The notes beneath the pieces are model-generated. The model ran no database searches. It was not told where the DNA came from and worked only from the letters and a program-made list of their open reading frames with translations. The translations under genes and the position numbers were made by a program. From a virus, in the IMG/VR virus record IMGVR_UViG_3300032046_000175, positions 1-27,486 of that record: a stretch of DNA of 27,486 nt, one strand, 5' to 3'. Positions 5,108 to 15,027 of the stretch are shown piece by piece; within the stretch, counting starts at the first letter, position 1, and each line of letters begins with the position of its first letter.

Positions 5108-8100
5108 TCAAGGCTTTTTACGAGACTTGTCAAGATTGTCGAGCGCAGTGTATTTTGATTGGGTTCCAACATTTGATATTGCGATCTTGTAAACTTCGGG
5201 ATCAAACCCATCCAACTCTTCGTAATTTTCCAAAACCAACTTCCGGTTTGACCTTGCGTAATCCTCGTTCACTGTCCTCCACTCTTGATCTGACAATGGA
5301 GTTTCAAACTTCTTGTCAAACCAACTTCTTTGTAGCGGCTCTGGGCCATTTGCATTCTTGAGAGTAATCTTTGCGAGCTTCTGGTCATCACCAGAGCTAA
5401 CCGGAACAAGAGTAATCGGAATGCCAATAGACTTCTTGATCTTCTCTGAAATTTGAACATCACCGATGGGTTGACCAAACGCATTGATTGCTGGCTTCCC
5501 AAACATAGGCCCGATGATTGGAAGGTTATTTAGAATCGCGCCTTCTTTAGTTCTGGTATCTATCGGTTCCGATAAAAAGTCTGATACGTTTTTTGTAGCA
5601 CCAAATCCTAAAACTGGGATGAACGGACTCAAGGAGAATGATGCTTCTTGTGCTATCGCCGCGATAGGATCATCTGGGTATCTACGGAAATCAATCAACC
5701 CTTGCATCAGTCCGGTAGCTGGGCCGCGACGAGCAGCAGTCAGCGCAAACGAGCCAGCAATTTGTCCAAGAGTAGAAAGTAATCCTGCATTCTCTTGAGC
5801 TTTCTTTAGCTCTTCTTTGGTCATCTTCGCGTTGTCTTGGAACTTTCTGATTTCCCAATCATCAATAGCACCCAAGATTTCAATCATTGGTTTCAATGGG
5901 CCTGCGGATTTCGAGTCGATAGCGTATCGCTTATCGCCAATGAAAATCTCAAGCGATCCGGGGTTATGCTTTTTATGCCATTGGTTGTATGCCTCTGGGT
6001 CTTTCGATCTAACTGGGCCAAACCCTGTGGTTACAACTCTGACAGGCTTCTCTTCATCGTCATCGAATGACATTGACCGCAAAAAGAAAAGCGGAAGAAG
6101 GACTGATGTGCCTACTAACTGTTCTACCAAACGCTTCCGTTGTTGGATTGCTGTTCCGTATGTAAGAGGATAATTGCCTTTGAAGATGTGACGATAAAGC
6201 GAAAGTGGAGTATAACCATAAGCAACATTTGCTACTCGCGCTACAATCAAAGGGAATCCCACTAATATTCTTTGGAAGATACGCATTATCTCACCTCGCA
6301 TTCCTTTTTCTGTGCTTGTTGCTTGTGAAAGTTTTTCGTATATTTTAAGAAACGGATAAGACAATGTGCCTTCATCCTTTAATTCAACTTCTCCACTGAA
6401 TTGTTCTTTAAATCTAGTCTTACCAATACGAGACAATGATTCATTTATAGCAGCGTCAATGATCTCAGTAGAGTTAAGGTTCAACCCAGACAAAACATTT
6501 GAAATTTCAGCCTTCATCCGCTCATTGGCGTAAATGATAGCGTCATTCTTACTGATCCCATTTGCCCTCATGTCAGCGATGTCCATCTGTCTCGCTTGAG
6601 CAATCATCCTTAAAGCTCCAAGTTGTTTTTTCTTGGGAATCTTTGCCATGTTCATTGCTGAAATCATGTATAGATTTAAAGAGTTCTGTTGGGTAAGAGA
6701 AAAAGCAGCGTCATCAAGTGCCTTCAATACTCTGGATGTTATTTCTGGATAACCAAAAAGATATTTCTTAATAGCTTGTGCATACTTACCGCTCTTCCAC
6801 AAGTTATTAGCATCATTGTTGAGTCGTTTGAGTTTTCTGTCTTGAGTCTCAAGATAATCAACCAATCTACCGCTTCTGGTTATATCGTTCTTAAAGGAAA
6901 AGGCAGCTTCTCTTGCAGCATTTATCAATGATGATACATAGTTGCTCCATATCTGCATTACCTGCGATGGACTTGTTACATTCCTTGCACTTGCAACTGC
7001 CGAATCCCATGCAGAAAATATAATAGGGTCAATAACCTGCACTGTTGCAACAGTAAATCGTCCGAGTGCCTGTCCAATGTAGAAAGCGGAGAGGGCATCA
7101 CGAACCCTTGTAGGTAGGGAAACTTTATCAATGATCTTCTTGATGCCTTCAAGTGCTACTGCTCGCTCTGCGTCGGTAATAGTGTCATCGTTGATCTTAG
7201 AATCAAATTCATTCAGAGCTTTCAATTGCTCTGCTGTGAATCCTTTCCATCCCATTGCTCGGCCAAACTCAGTAGCAACATTGCTGCCGGGGTTTAAGAC
7301 TTGAGCGCGGATTGCTTCGATCAATGCTGTGAATCCTCGGTTTGATTCTGGCTTGATGCCTTTCAAAAGTTTCTTTGTGATGGATGCAGCGGCTTCTTCT
7401 TGAGCCTTGGCAAATCTTTTCTGAAGCGAAATGTCCATCAGTTTTGCTATTCGTTCAGCTTGTGTTGCAGATAGTCCAGCATTGCGGAGGTAGTCACGCA
7501 TGACTTCGTATCTCCAGTTAGGCTTCTGCTGGTCGGCCAATGGAGTATTCTTGATAGCATTGATTACTCCAGTGAGCGCACCCTTATTAATAGCGGTGTC
7601 GATTGAATCAAGGTTTCTACTAACGGAATCCAACTCAATCTGCCTGCCAACAACATCAGTCAGAGTCAGTGCCGTTGTCTCATCAACTCCGAGTTGTTGG
7701 AGTTCAGCAGCAAATTCCTTCTTCCAGTTCCGCATGATGTCCGCTGCCGCCTTCGGATCAAACATTGGATTAAGATTCAGTTTAAGAGCATTCCTAACTG
7801 CATCCCTAACTGGATTGGCAATCTTATCTGAGGTAGGGAAGTTGGGTGTATCGGATTGAATCTTGGCTAACTTATCAAGTTCGCTTTGCGCTTGGTTGGC
7901 TTTGACTTTTTCTTTGGTCTTAACAACCTTCTTCTCTGTTTGCTTCTCTCGAACCAATGATTCAAGTTGATTGCTCAGATATTCTTTGAGTGCCGCATAG
8001 TCAGCGGGATTCTGACCCTCAAATGTAACGCCAGCAATTTTGTTGATGATAGACGATACGATCCTATCCTGCCTGCTGGTTCCAATCGTAGGCTCCTCGT

Positions 8101-11100
8101 TCATCAATGTAGCAAGTTGAGTAACGCTCGTCTTGCCTTCTTTCAATTCATTGAAGATGAGCCTGCGAAGCATGGATTCGCTTACTGGCATATCTAATTG
8201 TTGAGACATTGCCTTATCCCAAGCAGATTCTATCTCATCGTATTTGAGGTTGATAGCGTCTTGAGCATCTTGATCCTCTGTTTCTGAAAGTTCTTTTTCC
8301 CGCTTGCGATTGATCTCATCCCTAATCTTTTCATCAGCAAGTTTGATTTTGTCGTTAGAAAGTGGCTTCTCCCCAAGGATGCTGGCAACCTGCTCGTAGA
8401 TGTCCATCTTCTTTTCATCTGGAGATAATGGTTTGCCGAGCTTACCTTTTAACCCAAGAGATATAAGCATACTCTTTACGATATTCCCAAGCTCTCGGTT
8501 CTGCGCGGCATCAAGTTCTCCAAGAGGGCCAATCCGTTTTTGTTCAGATGCAAGTGTCTTCCAGAATCCAGTCTCTAGTCCAGAAGCCGCGCCCTCTACA
8601 AGTTTGCCCCGATAGTTCGTGATGCCACCCTTGATTATTTTCTCTACCGCTGCTTTGATTTTGTTCTTGGTCTTCCTATAAGTAAAGGTTCCGCCAAGTC
8701 TTAGCATCGCAGTAATAGCGGCAACCATTGGGTCTTTGACCTCTGGCTTGGATGCTTTATCAATTTGAGTATTGATGTTCTCTACGAGTTCAGTTCCTAC
8801 CTTCTCTCCAACTTGAGTGAGTTCATCAAGGATTGCTTCTTCCTCGTTTACCTTTGTTTCGTTTACAGCAGTAAAAATCTTTTTGATTTTGGCAATCTGA
8901 TCTTCAGTTGGAGTAGTTGTGTTGAAGAACCTTTGTGCTGCCAGTTGAATGAATCCAGCCTGCTCCGCTTCGTTGGCTTGGATGATGTAGCTCTTAAGCC
9001 CTTCAAGCGCACCGAGGGTTCTTCCCACATCTCCTCTTGATTTAACACTTGTTCCAACTACATTCAGTTCATTGTTGAGAAGATAATTCAACATGGAATT
9101 ATCGCCTTGCCCCGCTAACTTGATAGCATACTTGAACAACTCGTTGTTGAGTTTAGTTGCTCCAACTGTTTGCTTGATGGCTTCAAATGCCGTGCGCTCG
9201 CCCTCAGTCGCATCTTCTGCTACATCTACCTCCTGCATTGTTTCGCGGGTAAGCTGGTTGATAGCCTCGGCGTTGCCTGTGGAGTCTGGGTTAGTTACAA
9301 CCAATCTCTCAATCAATCCCCATGCCTTCTTGGTAGCAGACTCGGATGGAGCAGAGTCACCATCGAATACCCTTTGCTTAATGATCTTTATCGTTTCCGA
9401 TAATATACCTTTTGGAGTATCCTTCTCTTGTTTGATGGCAAGTTTTACAATCGTTCCTCTATCAGTATAGCGATCTAACTTACCAGTCTTCCCAACAGAC
9501 AACGCACCAGCTTCACCTTTACCCGGCAAGTAACCCATGAGTTCATTGAACTTCGCTGGCGCACCACTCACTGCTTGCCATACTTCCCCAAGGAACTCTC
9601 TCACAGCATCACCGAATTGCTGGATCATTTGTTTAGCCCAAGCACCAAACTCCATTCCAGCCTCGTAGATGTTCTGTCCTGCTTGGATGAAGTCTTCTTT
9701 GGTAGGGATTAGAACGCCGCCTTTTTCTCCGAGTTTTGGTTTCACAGGCTTCATGTCGTTCTTCTCGACTACCTGCGTCTTGCCTGTGCGCTCGTTCTTT
9801 ACATTGTAATACTGCTCTCCGAACTTCTTGTCGTTAGCACTCTGCGGGATTACTTCTTCGATGGTGTATGTCTGCGGACTCTTGCCTAGCTTGACTCGGT
9901 TGCCTACTGCGATGCCTACTGGCTCTTGGGCGGTAATTAAATTTTCTTTCCAAGAATTATACTCTTCAAACAATTCTTTTTGTTTATCTAATGGTAATTT
10001 ATTAAGTTTTTCAGAAGTTAATTTTTTTTCTTTTAAGAATTTATTTCTGGCCTCATCTGGAGTCATGCCATATTTCTTGGTGAAATTAGCATTGGCTTGC
10101 TCCATTACCGATAGCGGCTTGCTGGGCTTTTGCTCAACTAATGCTGGCTCCGTTATCGTTTCCGATACTGCGGGGGTGGGTTGCTCTTTCTTGTATTTAT
10201 TTACAAGTTCAGCGATAGCGTCTTTGCGCGTTTCCGTTGAAAGCAAACCCAACCACGGCATTCCTTGAATTGATTTACCTTGAGTTACAGCATCTTCTCG
10301 GACTACCGCATCATACCAGTATCCACTTTCTGAATCTTTGAAAATCCTATATTTTTTATCCCCAATCGACACATTGTATTCTCCATCCATAGAGAAATTT
10401 TCTCCACGGGATATTTTAACAGTAGGTTCTGCAATAGGCGCAACCTCTGGCGCGGGAGCTTCTGCTGGTGCAGTTTCGACGGCTTGAGCTTTAGGCTTGA
10501 AACTTCTAATATCAACAATCTCGCTGGTAGATGCTGGTCTATTCGGGCCTTTAGCTGGCTCAACAGTTACGATCCCATCGTAACCTGCGTCGCGCACTGC
10601 TTGCGATAATTCAGCACCTGTCTTCCCTCCATACTGACTTGATAAAACATTCTTCCAGTTCGTTTCGCTTCCGTATTCTCCACCAAAGTTAATAACTAGA
10701 GGATTTTCAAAACGAACAGTTCCTTTCTCAAATCTTTCATCCAGATTCTGAGCGGCACTTGGAGTTGATTCCGAAACATATTTACCGCTTGGCTCAATGT
10801 CTTGTCCAAACTGCGCTCCAAGATTCGGAGCTTTTTCTGTATTTCGTATTGAGAAAAATTCAAATGGCTTACCTGTAGTTGGAGTGGTTACAGCTTCTGC
10901 TGGTGCAGCTTGCTCGGTGACTGGTGCGGGTGCGGTTGGCGCGACCTCTGCGATGGTTGGCGCAACCTCTACTGGTGGCGTGACTACTTGTTCTACTGGT
11001 GCGGCTACGGGCGTTACAGCTTCTGCTACGGGCGCGGCTTGTGCAGGAGGAACTGGTAAGGGTTCAGTTGGGGCAGGTTCTTCTACTATCGCCTTGGCTA

Positions 11101-12343
11101 ACTCGGCTTGCTGACGATTGGCTTCTGTTATCGGTTCCGATAAAAATTCTTCTCCAAGGGACTGCTTTAGTCCTGTAGCTTTCTTTTGCTCCTCGGAGAT
11201 TCGCATCCGCAATTGCTGCGCTTTTGGATCAGTGGGTTCTAAAACATCTAACTCCTGTCTTAAAGAATCAATCGCGTTCTCAGATTGGTTAAGATCATTG
11301 ATAACCTTTTTGGTTGTGGAGTCAGTAGTGGAAAGCGATCTTGCTTCTCTATCTGCGGAACGATTGATGTCTTGTTCAGCTTTCTCTTCCGCTGAAAGAA
11401 ATTCAACTCCCTTCAACCCACCACCAATCACGCCGCCTGCCACCGCACCCATCGTAGCTACTTGCGGGACATTCTGGAAAGTAGGAACATTCTTGCCCTC
11501 TCTTTGTAGGGCGATGTTCTGAGAAATCTGTTCTGCTGCTTCTTGAGTTCCTTCAGTTAGAGCTTCTACACCACCAGCAGCGGCCCCTTGTTTTAAGAAC
11601 TGTCCAAGAGTTTTCTTGGTTACAGCTTGCCCTCTACCAGTAAGAATGCGTGTCGCTATCCTCTCCGCTCCAGTTGATGCGGCTAATGCTCCAATGCCAG
11701 CGTTAGTAAGAATCAAGTCTAAGTTCTTACCACCATAGGATTGAGCTTCAGTAGCGGCACGATCAGCCTCTACCTCATCAAGTCCTTGCTCACGGGAGTA
11801 GTCTCTGACTGATTGGTAGATGTCACCCTTAATCGAGCCTGCCGCTTGAGCAGCACCCATAGTAGCTTGCGCTCCGATTTGAACTGGAATAGATGCGCCT
11901 CCAGTTAATACGCCAACAGCTAAAGATGGAAGCATATACCCTGCCATCTCTGGCCCAAGCGTCTCTGGAGATACAGCTACAGCTTGAAGCCCAGCCAATA
12001 CCTTCGCACCAAGACCTTTTCCTTCTGCTTCTTGGAATAACCTATTAATCTCTTCCTTGTCTTGCTTGGCTTGTGCGCTAGTGAATTGGTCAATGTAGTC
12101 TTCTACTCCAGCAATCTCTTTAGATACTTTATTATTAGCACCAAATAGATCGGTAATCATTCTTGCCGATCCAACTGCTGATTTCGCAAATGCTCCACCA
12201 GCCCTGCCAATTCCAGCTTCTAATTCTTCTGTAGCTGTCTGGAGTTTGTCAGTAAAAGAAGTGCCTACTGGTTCTTTTGTTTCTTCATCAAGAAACGTGA
12301 TTTTTCTTCCCGTTGGTTCTTCATCTAGGAATGTAATAGCCAT
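5108..12343 (-). CDS. giant 2411-aa internal virion / polyvalent ejection protein with ADP-ribosyltransferase-like region
   Basis: One uninterrupted frame of 2411 codons. The N-terminus repeats ITFLDEE twice, then come Ala/Gly-rich hydrophobic segments (about 130-170 and 295-310) of membrane-active type. A Pro/Ala-rich linker (about 420-490) precedes a region at about 494-610 (FEFFSIRNTEKAPNL, ENPLVINFGGEYG, ELSQAVRDAGYDGIVTV) that resembles the ADP-ribosyltransferase domain of phage polyvalent proteins. A small beta domain follows near 806, then over 1000 residues of mostly helical sequence with charged coiled-coil stretches and late hydrophobic segments (about 2020-2045 and 2075-2090). Length, context after two internal-virion-like genes, and architecture fit an ejected channel protein of the T7 gp16 kind that also carries an effector. 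It starts in a TAATG overlap with the upstream gene. Four 14-bp palindromes lie inside it. Enzymatic activity is inferred, not shown. Confidence 0.8.
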   Translation of the reverse strand: MAITFLDEEPTGRKITFLDEETKEPVGTSFTDKLQTATEELEAGIGRAGGAFAKSAVGSARMITDLFGANNKVSKEIAGVEDYIDQFTSAQAKQDKEEINRLFQEAEGKGLGAKVLAGLQAVAVSPETLGPEMAGYMLPSLAVGVLTGGASIPVQIGAQATMGAAQAAGSIKGDIYQSVRDYSREQGLDEVEADRAATEAQSYGGKNLDLILTNAGIGALAASTGAERIATRILTGRGQAVTKKTLGQFLKQGAAAGGVEALTEGTQEAAEQISQNIALQREGKNVPTFQNVPQVATMGAVAGGVIGGGLKGVEFLSAEEKAEQDINRSADREARSLSTTDSTTKKVINDLNQSENAIDSLRQELDVLEPTDPKAQQLRMRISEEQKKATGLKQSLGEEFLSEPITEANRQQAELAKAIVEEPAPTEPLPVPPAQAAPVAEAVTPVAAPVEQVVTPPVEVAPTIAEVAPTAPAPVTEQAAPAEAVTTPTTGKPFEFFSIRNTEKAPNLGAQFGQDIEPSGKYVSESTPSAAQNLDERFEKGTVRFENPLVINFGGEYGSETNWKNVLSSQYGGKTGAELSQAVRDAGYDGIVTVEPAKGPNRPASTSEIVDIRSFKPKAQAVETAPAEAPAPEVAPIAEPTVKISRGENFSMDGEYNVSIGDKKYRIFKDSESGYWYDAVVREDAVTQGKSIQGMPWLGLLSTETRKDAIAELVNKYKKEQPTPAVSETITEPALVEQKPSKPLSVMEQANANFTKKYGMTPDEARNKFLKEKKLTSEKLNKLPLDKQKELFEEYNSWKENLITAQEPVGIAVGNRVKLGKSPQTYTIEEVIPQSANDKKFGEQYYNVKNERTGKTQVVEKNDMKPVKPKLGEKGGVLIPTKEDFIQAGQNIYEAGMEFGAWAKQMIQQFGDAVREFLGEVWQAVSGAPAKFNELMGYLPGKGEAGALSVGKTGKLDRYTDRGTIVKLAIKQEKDTPKGILSETIKIIKQRVFDGDSAPSESATKKAWGLIERLVVTNPDSTGNAEAINQLTRETMQEVDVAEDATEGERTAFEAIKQTVGATKLNNELFKYAIKLAGQGDNSMLNYLLNNELNVVGTSVKSRGDVGRTLGALEGLKSYIIQANEAEQAGFIQLAAQRFFNTTTPTEDQIAKIKKIFTAVNETKVNEEEAILDELTQVGEKVGTELVENINTQIDKASKPEVKDPMVAAITAMLRLGGTFTYRKTKNKIKAAVEKIIKGGITNYRGKLVEGAASGLETGFWKTLASEQKRIGPLGELDAAQNRELGNIVKSMLISLGLKGKLGKPLSPDEKKMDIYEQVASILGEKPLSNDKIKLADEKIRDEINRKREKELSETEDQDAQDAINLKYDEIESAWDKAMSQQLDMPVSESMLRRLIFNELKEGKTSVTQLATLMNEEPTIGTSRQDRIVSSIINKIAGVTFEGQNPADYAALKEYLSNQLESLVREKQTEKKVVKTKEKVKANQAQSELDKLAKIQSDTPNFPTSDKIANPVRDAVRNALKLNLNPMFDPKAAADIMRNWKKEFAAELQQLGVDETTALTLTDVVGRQIELDSVSRNLDSIDTAINKGALTGVINAIKNTPLADQQKPNWRYEVMRDYLRNAGLSATQAERIAKLMDISLQKRFAKAQEEAAASITKKLLKGIKPESNRGFTALIEAIRAQVLNPGSNVATEFGRAMGWKGFTAEQLKALNEFDSKINDDTITDAERAVALEGIKKIIDKVSLPTRVRDALSAFYIGQALGRFTVATVQVIDPIIFSAWDSAVASARNVTSPSQVMQIWSNYVSSLINAAREAAFSFKNDITRSGRLVDYLETQDRKLKRLNNDANNLWKSGKYAQAIKKYLFGYPEITSRVLKALDDAAFSLTQQNSLNLYMISAMNMAKIPKKKQLGALRMIAQARQMDIADMRANGISKNDAIIYANERMKAEISNVLSGLNLNSTEIIDAAINESLSRIGKTRFKEQFSGEVELKDEGTLSYPFLKIYEKLSQATSTEKGMRGEIMRIFQRILVGFPLIVARVANVAYGYTPLSLYRHIFKGNYPLTYGTAIQQRKRLVEQLVGTSVLLPLFFLRSMSFDDDEEKPVRVVTTGFGPVRSKDPEAYNQWHKKHNPGSLEIFIGDKRYAIDSKSAGPLKPMIEILGAIDDWEIRKFQDNAKMTKEELKKAQENAGLLSTLGQIAGSFALTAARRGPATGLMQGLIDFRRYPDDPIAAIAQEASFSLSPFIPVLGFGATKNVSDFLSEPIDTRTKEGAILNNLPIIGPMFGKPAINAFGQPIGDVQISEKIKKSIGIPITLVPVSSGDDQKLAKITLKNANGPEPLQRSWFDKKFETPLSDQEWRTVNEDYARSNRKLVLENYEELDGFDPEVYKIAISNVGTQSKYTALDNLDKSRKKP
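5561..5574. repeat. 14-bp dispersed palindrome, copy 4
   Basis: TATCGGTTCCGATA, near the 3' end of the 2411-aa gene, read as LSEPI (about residue 2255). Confidence 0.85.
9389..9402. repeat. 14-bp dispersed palindrome, copy 5
   Basis: TATCGTTTCCGATA, inside the 2411-aa gene, read as LSETI (about residue 983). Confidence 0.85.
10154..10167. repeat. 14-bp dispersed palindrome, copy 6
   Basis: TATCGTTTCCGATA, inside the 2411-aa gene, read as VSETI (about residue 727). Confidence 0.85.
11129..11142. repeat. 14-bp dispersed palindrome, copy 7
   Basis: TATCGGTTCCGATA, inside the 2411-aa gene just before the Pro/Ala-rich linker, read as LSEPI (about residue 402). Confidence 0.85.
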
Positions 12344-13833
12344 TAGTCGATCCTTGCTTTACGACCATTTATAGTAATCATCGTTCCTTTTGGCAAGCCA
12401 GAAGCTTCTGCTTCTTCAATTGTTTTAAATGAAGTATTTGCCGTTGCTGCTTGCGGAATCATTTTAGCTCCTTCTCTTATCGGGCCAGTTGGTGCAATGC
12501 GAACAAATGAAGAATCACTATCTCCAGCCCTCAATTGCCGAATCTTGCTTGGAGAAGTTTGAATGATTTTCAATGCAGCAAGTTGTCCATCAGTAAGCTC
12601 TATTACTGGAGTTGTCTTTTTATTCGGATCACGATTCTTTTGATACAATATAGCCTTACCCGGTATTGTCATTTTTCCACCTTGAGCTGCCATTGTTGGA
12701 ATTACTTCTGATGGGGTTTCTGTATATGTCATATTGAATGCCCCTCCATTTTGTTTCAAAAACTTACCTAGCTTACCTTGGCTTAATTCAGTTGAAGCCG
12801 CTATAAATTGCTGTTGGTATTTATCAATGTCATCCTTGTTGGTTCCGAATGTCATTGAGTCTGAATTTGCGCCAGCGGTAAAAGATTTTACTTCCTCTAC
12901 AGGAGTAAGAACCAATCCGGTAATATTATCACCAACTGCGTCTCGTTGTTCTTTTGTTAGAGGATAGAAATTTTTACCTAACTGTGGTTTAACTTCATTA
13001 AACTTTTTATCAGATGGGAATACAACAGACAATTCTTGTCTGAACGCATTCTGTTCTGGCTCTGGCATTGAATTATATTGTTTAGCGAATTCAGCAAATG
13101 ATAACTCTTGCTCTTTTGAAGGTGGATTATTTGCAGAGTTTAGTAATGCCTTCTTGAATTGTGGCGTTTGCGCGGTTTGAGCTATTGCTCTTACAGCTTG
13201 GGATTGTTGCTCCATACTTGGCGCGGCGGCTTGTGCTGGCTGATTTTGAGTAGGCATCTGGCCCTCTATTGGCCCTTCACCTAAAGGGTTGACAAAATCT
13301 ATATTCTCAGATTTCTCAGATGGTTGGTCTTGCTGTCCGTCAACAAAATAAACATCTGAAGAATCTGTCATTGTAGGCGTTGGTGCGTTTGGATTAGACG
13401 TTCCCAGTGCTGCTGCTGCCCTTTCTCTTGGAGTGAAAATACTCCTGTCGTCACTACCACCGCCACCACTATAGCGATCCCTGTATGCTTCTACTTGTAT
13501 ATTCCGAGCGTATTGGGTCGCCGAGGCATCAATCAATTTAAGGGCGTTTTCTATAGCTGGGAAAGTATAAGGATTTTTTGCTGTTGCTGGGTTTGTGATG
13601 AATGGCATCAGCTTTGCATACGCCAATCCAGCATCGCCCTCGTTAGCATAAGTCATAGCTTCCTGCATACTCTGCTGGAACATAGGTAGCATCTCTTGCG
13701 CTTGCTTCTGTTGCTCACGATCAGCTAATACTTTCCCTACATTCTGACCAAGTTTAGCCAAAGAATCTGCCACCCAATCCGTTGATTTGGATGCTCGCTC
13801 CGTTCCTGTCATTATGAGTTCTGCGATAGACAT
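12343..13833 (-). CDS. internal virion protein-like structural protein
   Basis: The 496-residue product starts with a helical region (residues 1-110, IAELIMTGTERASKSTDW, then many Q, K and E residues). A glycine stretch (SGGGGS) and a low-complexity Pro/Gln/Asn-rich centre follow. The C-terminal part shows strands and ends TMITINGRKARID. No enzymatic motif is visible. Its position between the 395-aa protein and the giant ejection protein matches the middle member of three internal virion genes in podoviruses (gp14, gp15, gp16 order in T7), so a role in the ejectosome is the best guess. The stop TAA overlaps the next ATG (TAATG). There is no clear Shine-Dalgarno in the leader (AGGTAAAATATT before ATG). 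Confidence 0.65.
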   Translation of the reverse strand: MSIAELIMTGTERASKSTDWVADSLAKLGQNVGKVLADREQQKQAQEMLPMFQQSMQEAMTYANEGDAGLAYAKLMPFITNPATAKNPYTFPAIENALKLIDASATQYARNIQVEAYRDRYSGGGGSDDRSIFTPRERAAAALGTSNPNAPTPTMTDSSDVYFVDGQQDQPSEKSENIDFVNPLGEGPIEGQMPTQNQPAQAAAPSMEQQSQAVRAIAQTAQTPQFKKALLNSANNPPSKEQELSFAEFAKQYNSMPEPEQNAFRQELSVVFPSDKKFNEVKPQLGKNFYPLTKEQRDAVGDNITGLVLTPVEEVKSFTAGANSDSMTFGTNKDDIDKYQQQFIAASTELSQGKLGKFLKQNGGAFNMTYTETPSEVIPTMAAQGGKMTIPGKAILYQKNRDPNKKTTPVIELTDGQLAALKIIQTSPSKIRQLRAGDSDSSFVRIAPTGPIREGAKMIPQAATANTSFKTIEEAEASGLPKGTMITINGRKARID

Positions 13834-13839
13834 AATATT

Positions 13840-15027
13840 TTACCTATAAATTTGTGATGCTGGGTCGTAGGTTCTTCCTGTTGCTTGCGCTCTTGGGACA
13901 TATCCCATTCCTTGAACTTGACTAATACTTCCAGCGTATGGAGCCGCTTGTTGTGCCGCAGCCGATGAACCATAAGTTGTTCCGCCTGCGCCAGCCGCCC
14001 CCATCTGACCATAAGCATTACTCACCCCCATCAACGCACCAGAGGTAGCCTTACCAATGTCAGAGACACCTTGGCCGACTGCTTGCTGGGCGGCGTAACT
14101 TGCGGCGATGTTTTCTTTATTCGCTCCGTAAATTTGCGTAGCCAATCCAGATTGAGCATTGTAGAGATTGCCATACATATCAGATGTCATCTGTGCTTTC
14201 TTTAATCCGACCTCTGCTTGGGCAGTCTGGTAGCCAAGTTGCAGTCTTCCTACATCGAGTGGGTCTGCTGTGAATGCTTTTGCTAATTGCTGCCAGTTCT
14301 GTGCTGTTCCTTGGACGGATGGCAATGCGGAGAGTCCCATGCCTTGAATCTGTAATGAGGTTAGTCCAAGGTTACGCGCCATCTGCCCTTGTGCCGCTTG
14401 GAATCCACCCGCTTGCCCTGCTGTTGCTGGATTGAATCCCGCTCCTGCACTCTCGGCAACATTCCGTGTGATCTGGTCTTTGACATCTTGGGGGATATCT
14501 CCACGAAGGTAGCTAGAAACAACATCCATCGCTTGCCCGATTTGACCTTGAGCTTGTTGGCGTTGCTGTGCCGCTCCGGGCTGGAATTGCTCAAGTTGTT
14601 GGCGATAGTAATCTGAAATCTTGCGAGCATCGCCGATCATTGATGGTTTCTTTACGACAACATCTTTAACTTGCTTTACTTTCCTTATCTTTCCTCCCTT
14701 ACCCTTAACTCTCTTGTAACTTACAACTTTTTGAATCTCTTCTTCTTGATCTAAATTATACTGAGGTGCAGAAACACCTTTGATCATTTTTTCAACACCA
14801 GTAAGGTTTTCTTCATATGTAGATGTGGCACTCTTAATGCCTTTTTGGTATCTTGCTGATGCTGCACCTTGAGCTTTCTTTGCTCGATCCGCTGCTGACA
14901 TGGAGACGGCAGCAGCAGTTCCAGCGGCGGCAACGGCAACCACACCAGCACCAATAGCAAGTGCTGTTGAGTGAAACATCTGTGGATGTCTATTGTTGCC
15001 TAGCGGGTCTGGTAAAAGAAATCTCAT
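13840..15027 (-). CDS. internal virion protein-like, Ala/Gln-rich with N-terminal hydrophobic segment
   Basis: The 395-residue product has a hydrophobic Ala/Val stretch at residues 20-45 (ALAIGAGVVAVAAAGTAAA). Next comes a helical segment with a very basic patch (YKRVKGKGGKIRKVKQVKD, near 103-122). A long Gln/Ala/Gly-rich body follows, with helices such as DYYRQQLEQFQPGAAQQRQQ. This resembles the smallest internal virion protein of podoviruses, which enters the outer membrane during DNA ejection. The start at 15027 overlaps the previous stop as ATGA. The methionine at residue 17 is an alternative start that would place the hydrophobic segment almost at the N-terminus. Function is inferred from order and composition. 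Confidence 0.65.
   Translation of the reverse strand: MRFLLPDPLGNNRHPQMFHSTALAIGAGVVAVAAAGTAAAVSMSAADRAKKAQGAASARYQKGIKSATSTYEENLTGVEKMIKGVSAPQYNLDQEEEIQKVVSYKRVKGKGGKIRKVKQVKDVVVKKPSMIGDARKISDYYRQQLEQFQPGAAQQRQQAQGQIGQAMDVVSSYLRGDIPQDVKDQITRNVAESAGAGFNPATAGQAGGFQAAQGQMARNLGLTSLQIQGMGLSALPSVQGTAQNWQQLAKAFTADPLDVGRLQLGYQTAQAEVGLKKAQMTSDMYGNLYNAQSGLATQIYGANKENIAASYAAQQAVGQGVSDIGKATSGALMGVSNAYGQMGAAGAGGTTYGSSAAAQQAAPYAGSISQVQGMGYVPRAQATGRTYDPASQIYR

Noticed and set aside
5654-5666. TATCGCCGCGATA, a possible further copy of the palindrome
   Set aside because: The spacer is three bases instead of four and the centre lacks the AT-rich consensus, so I do not count it.
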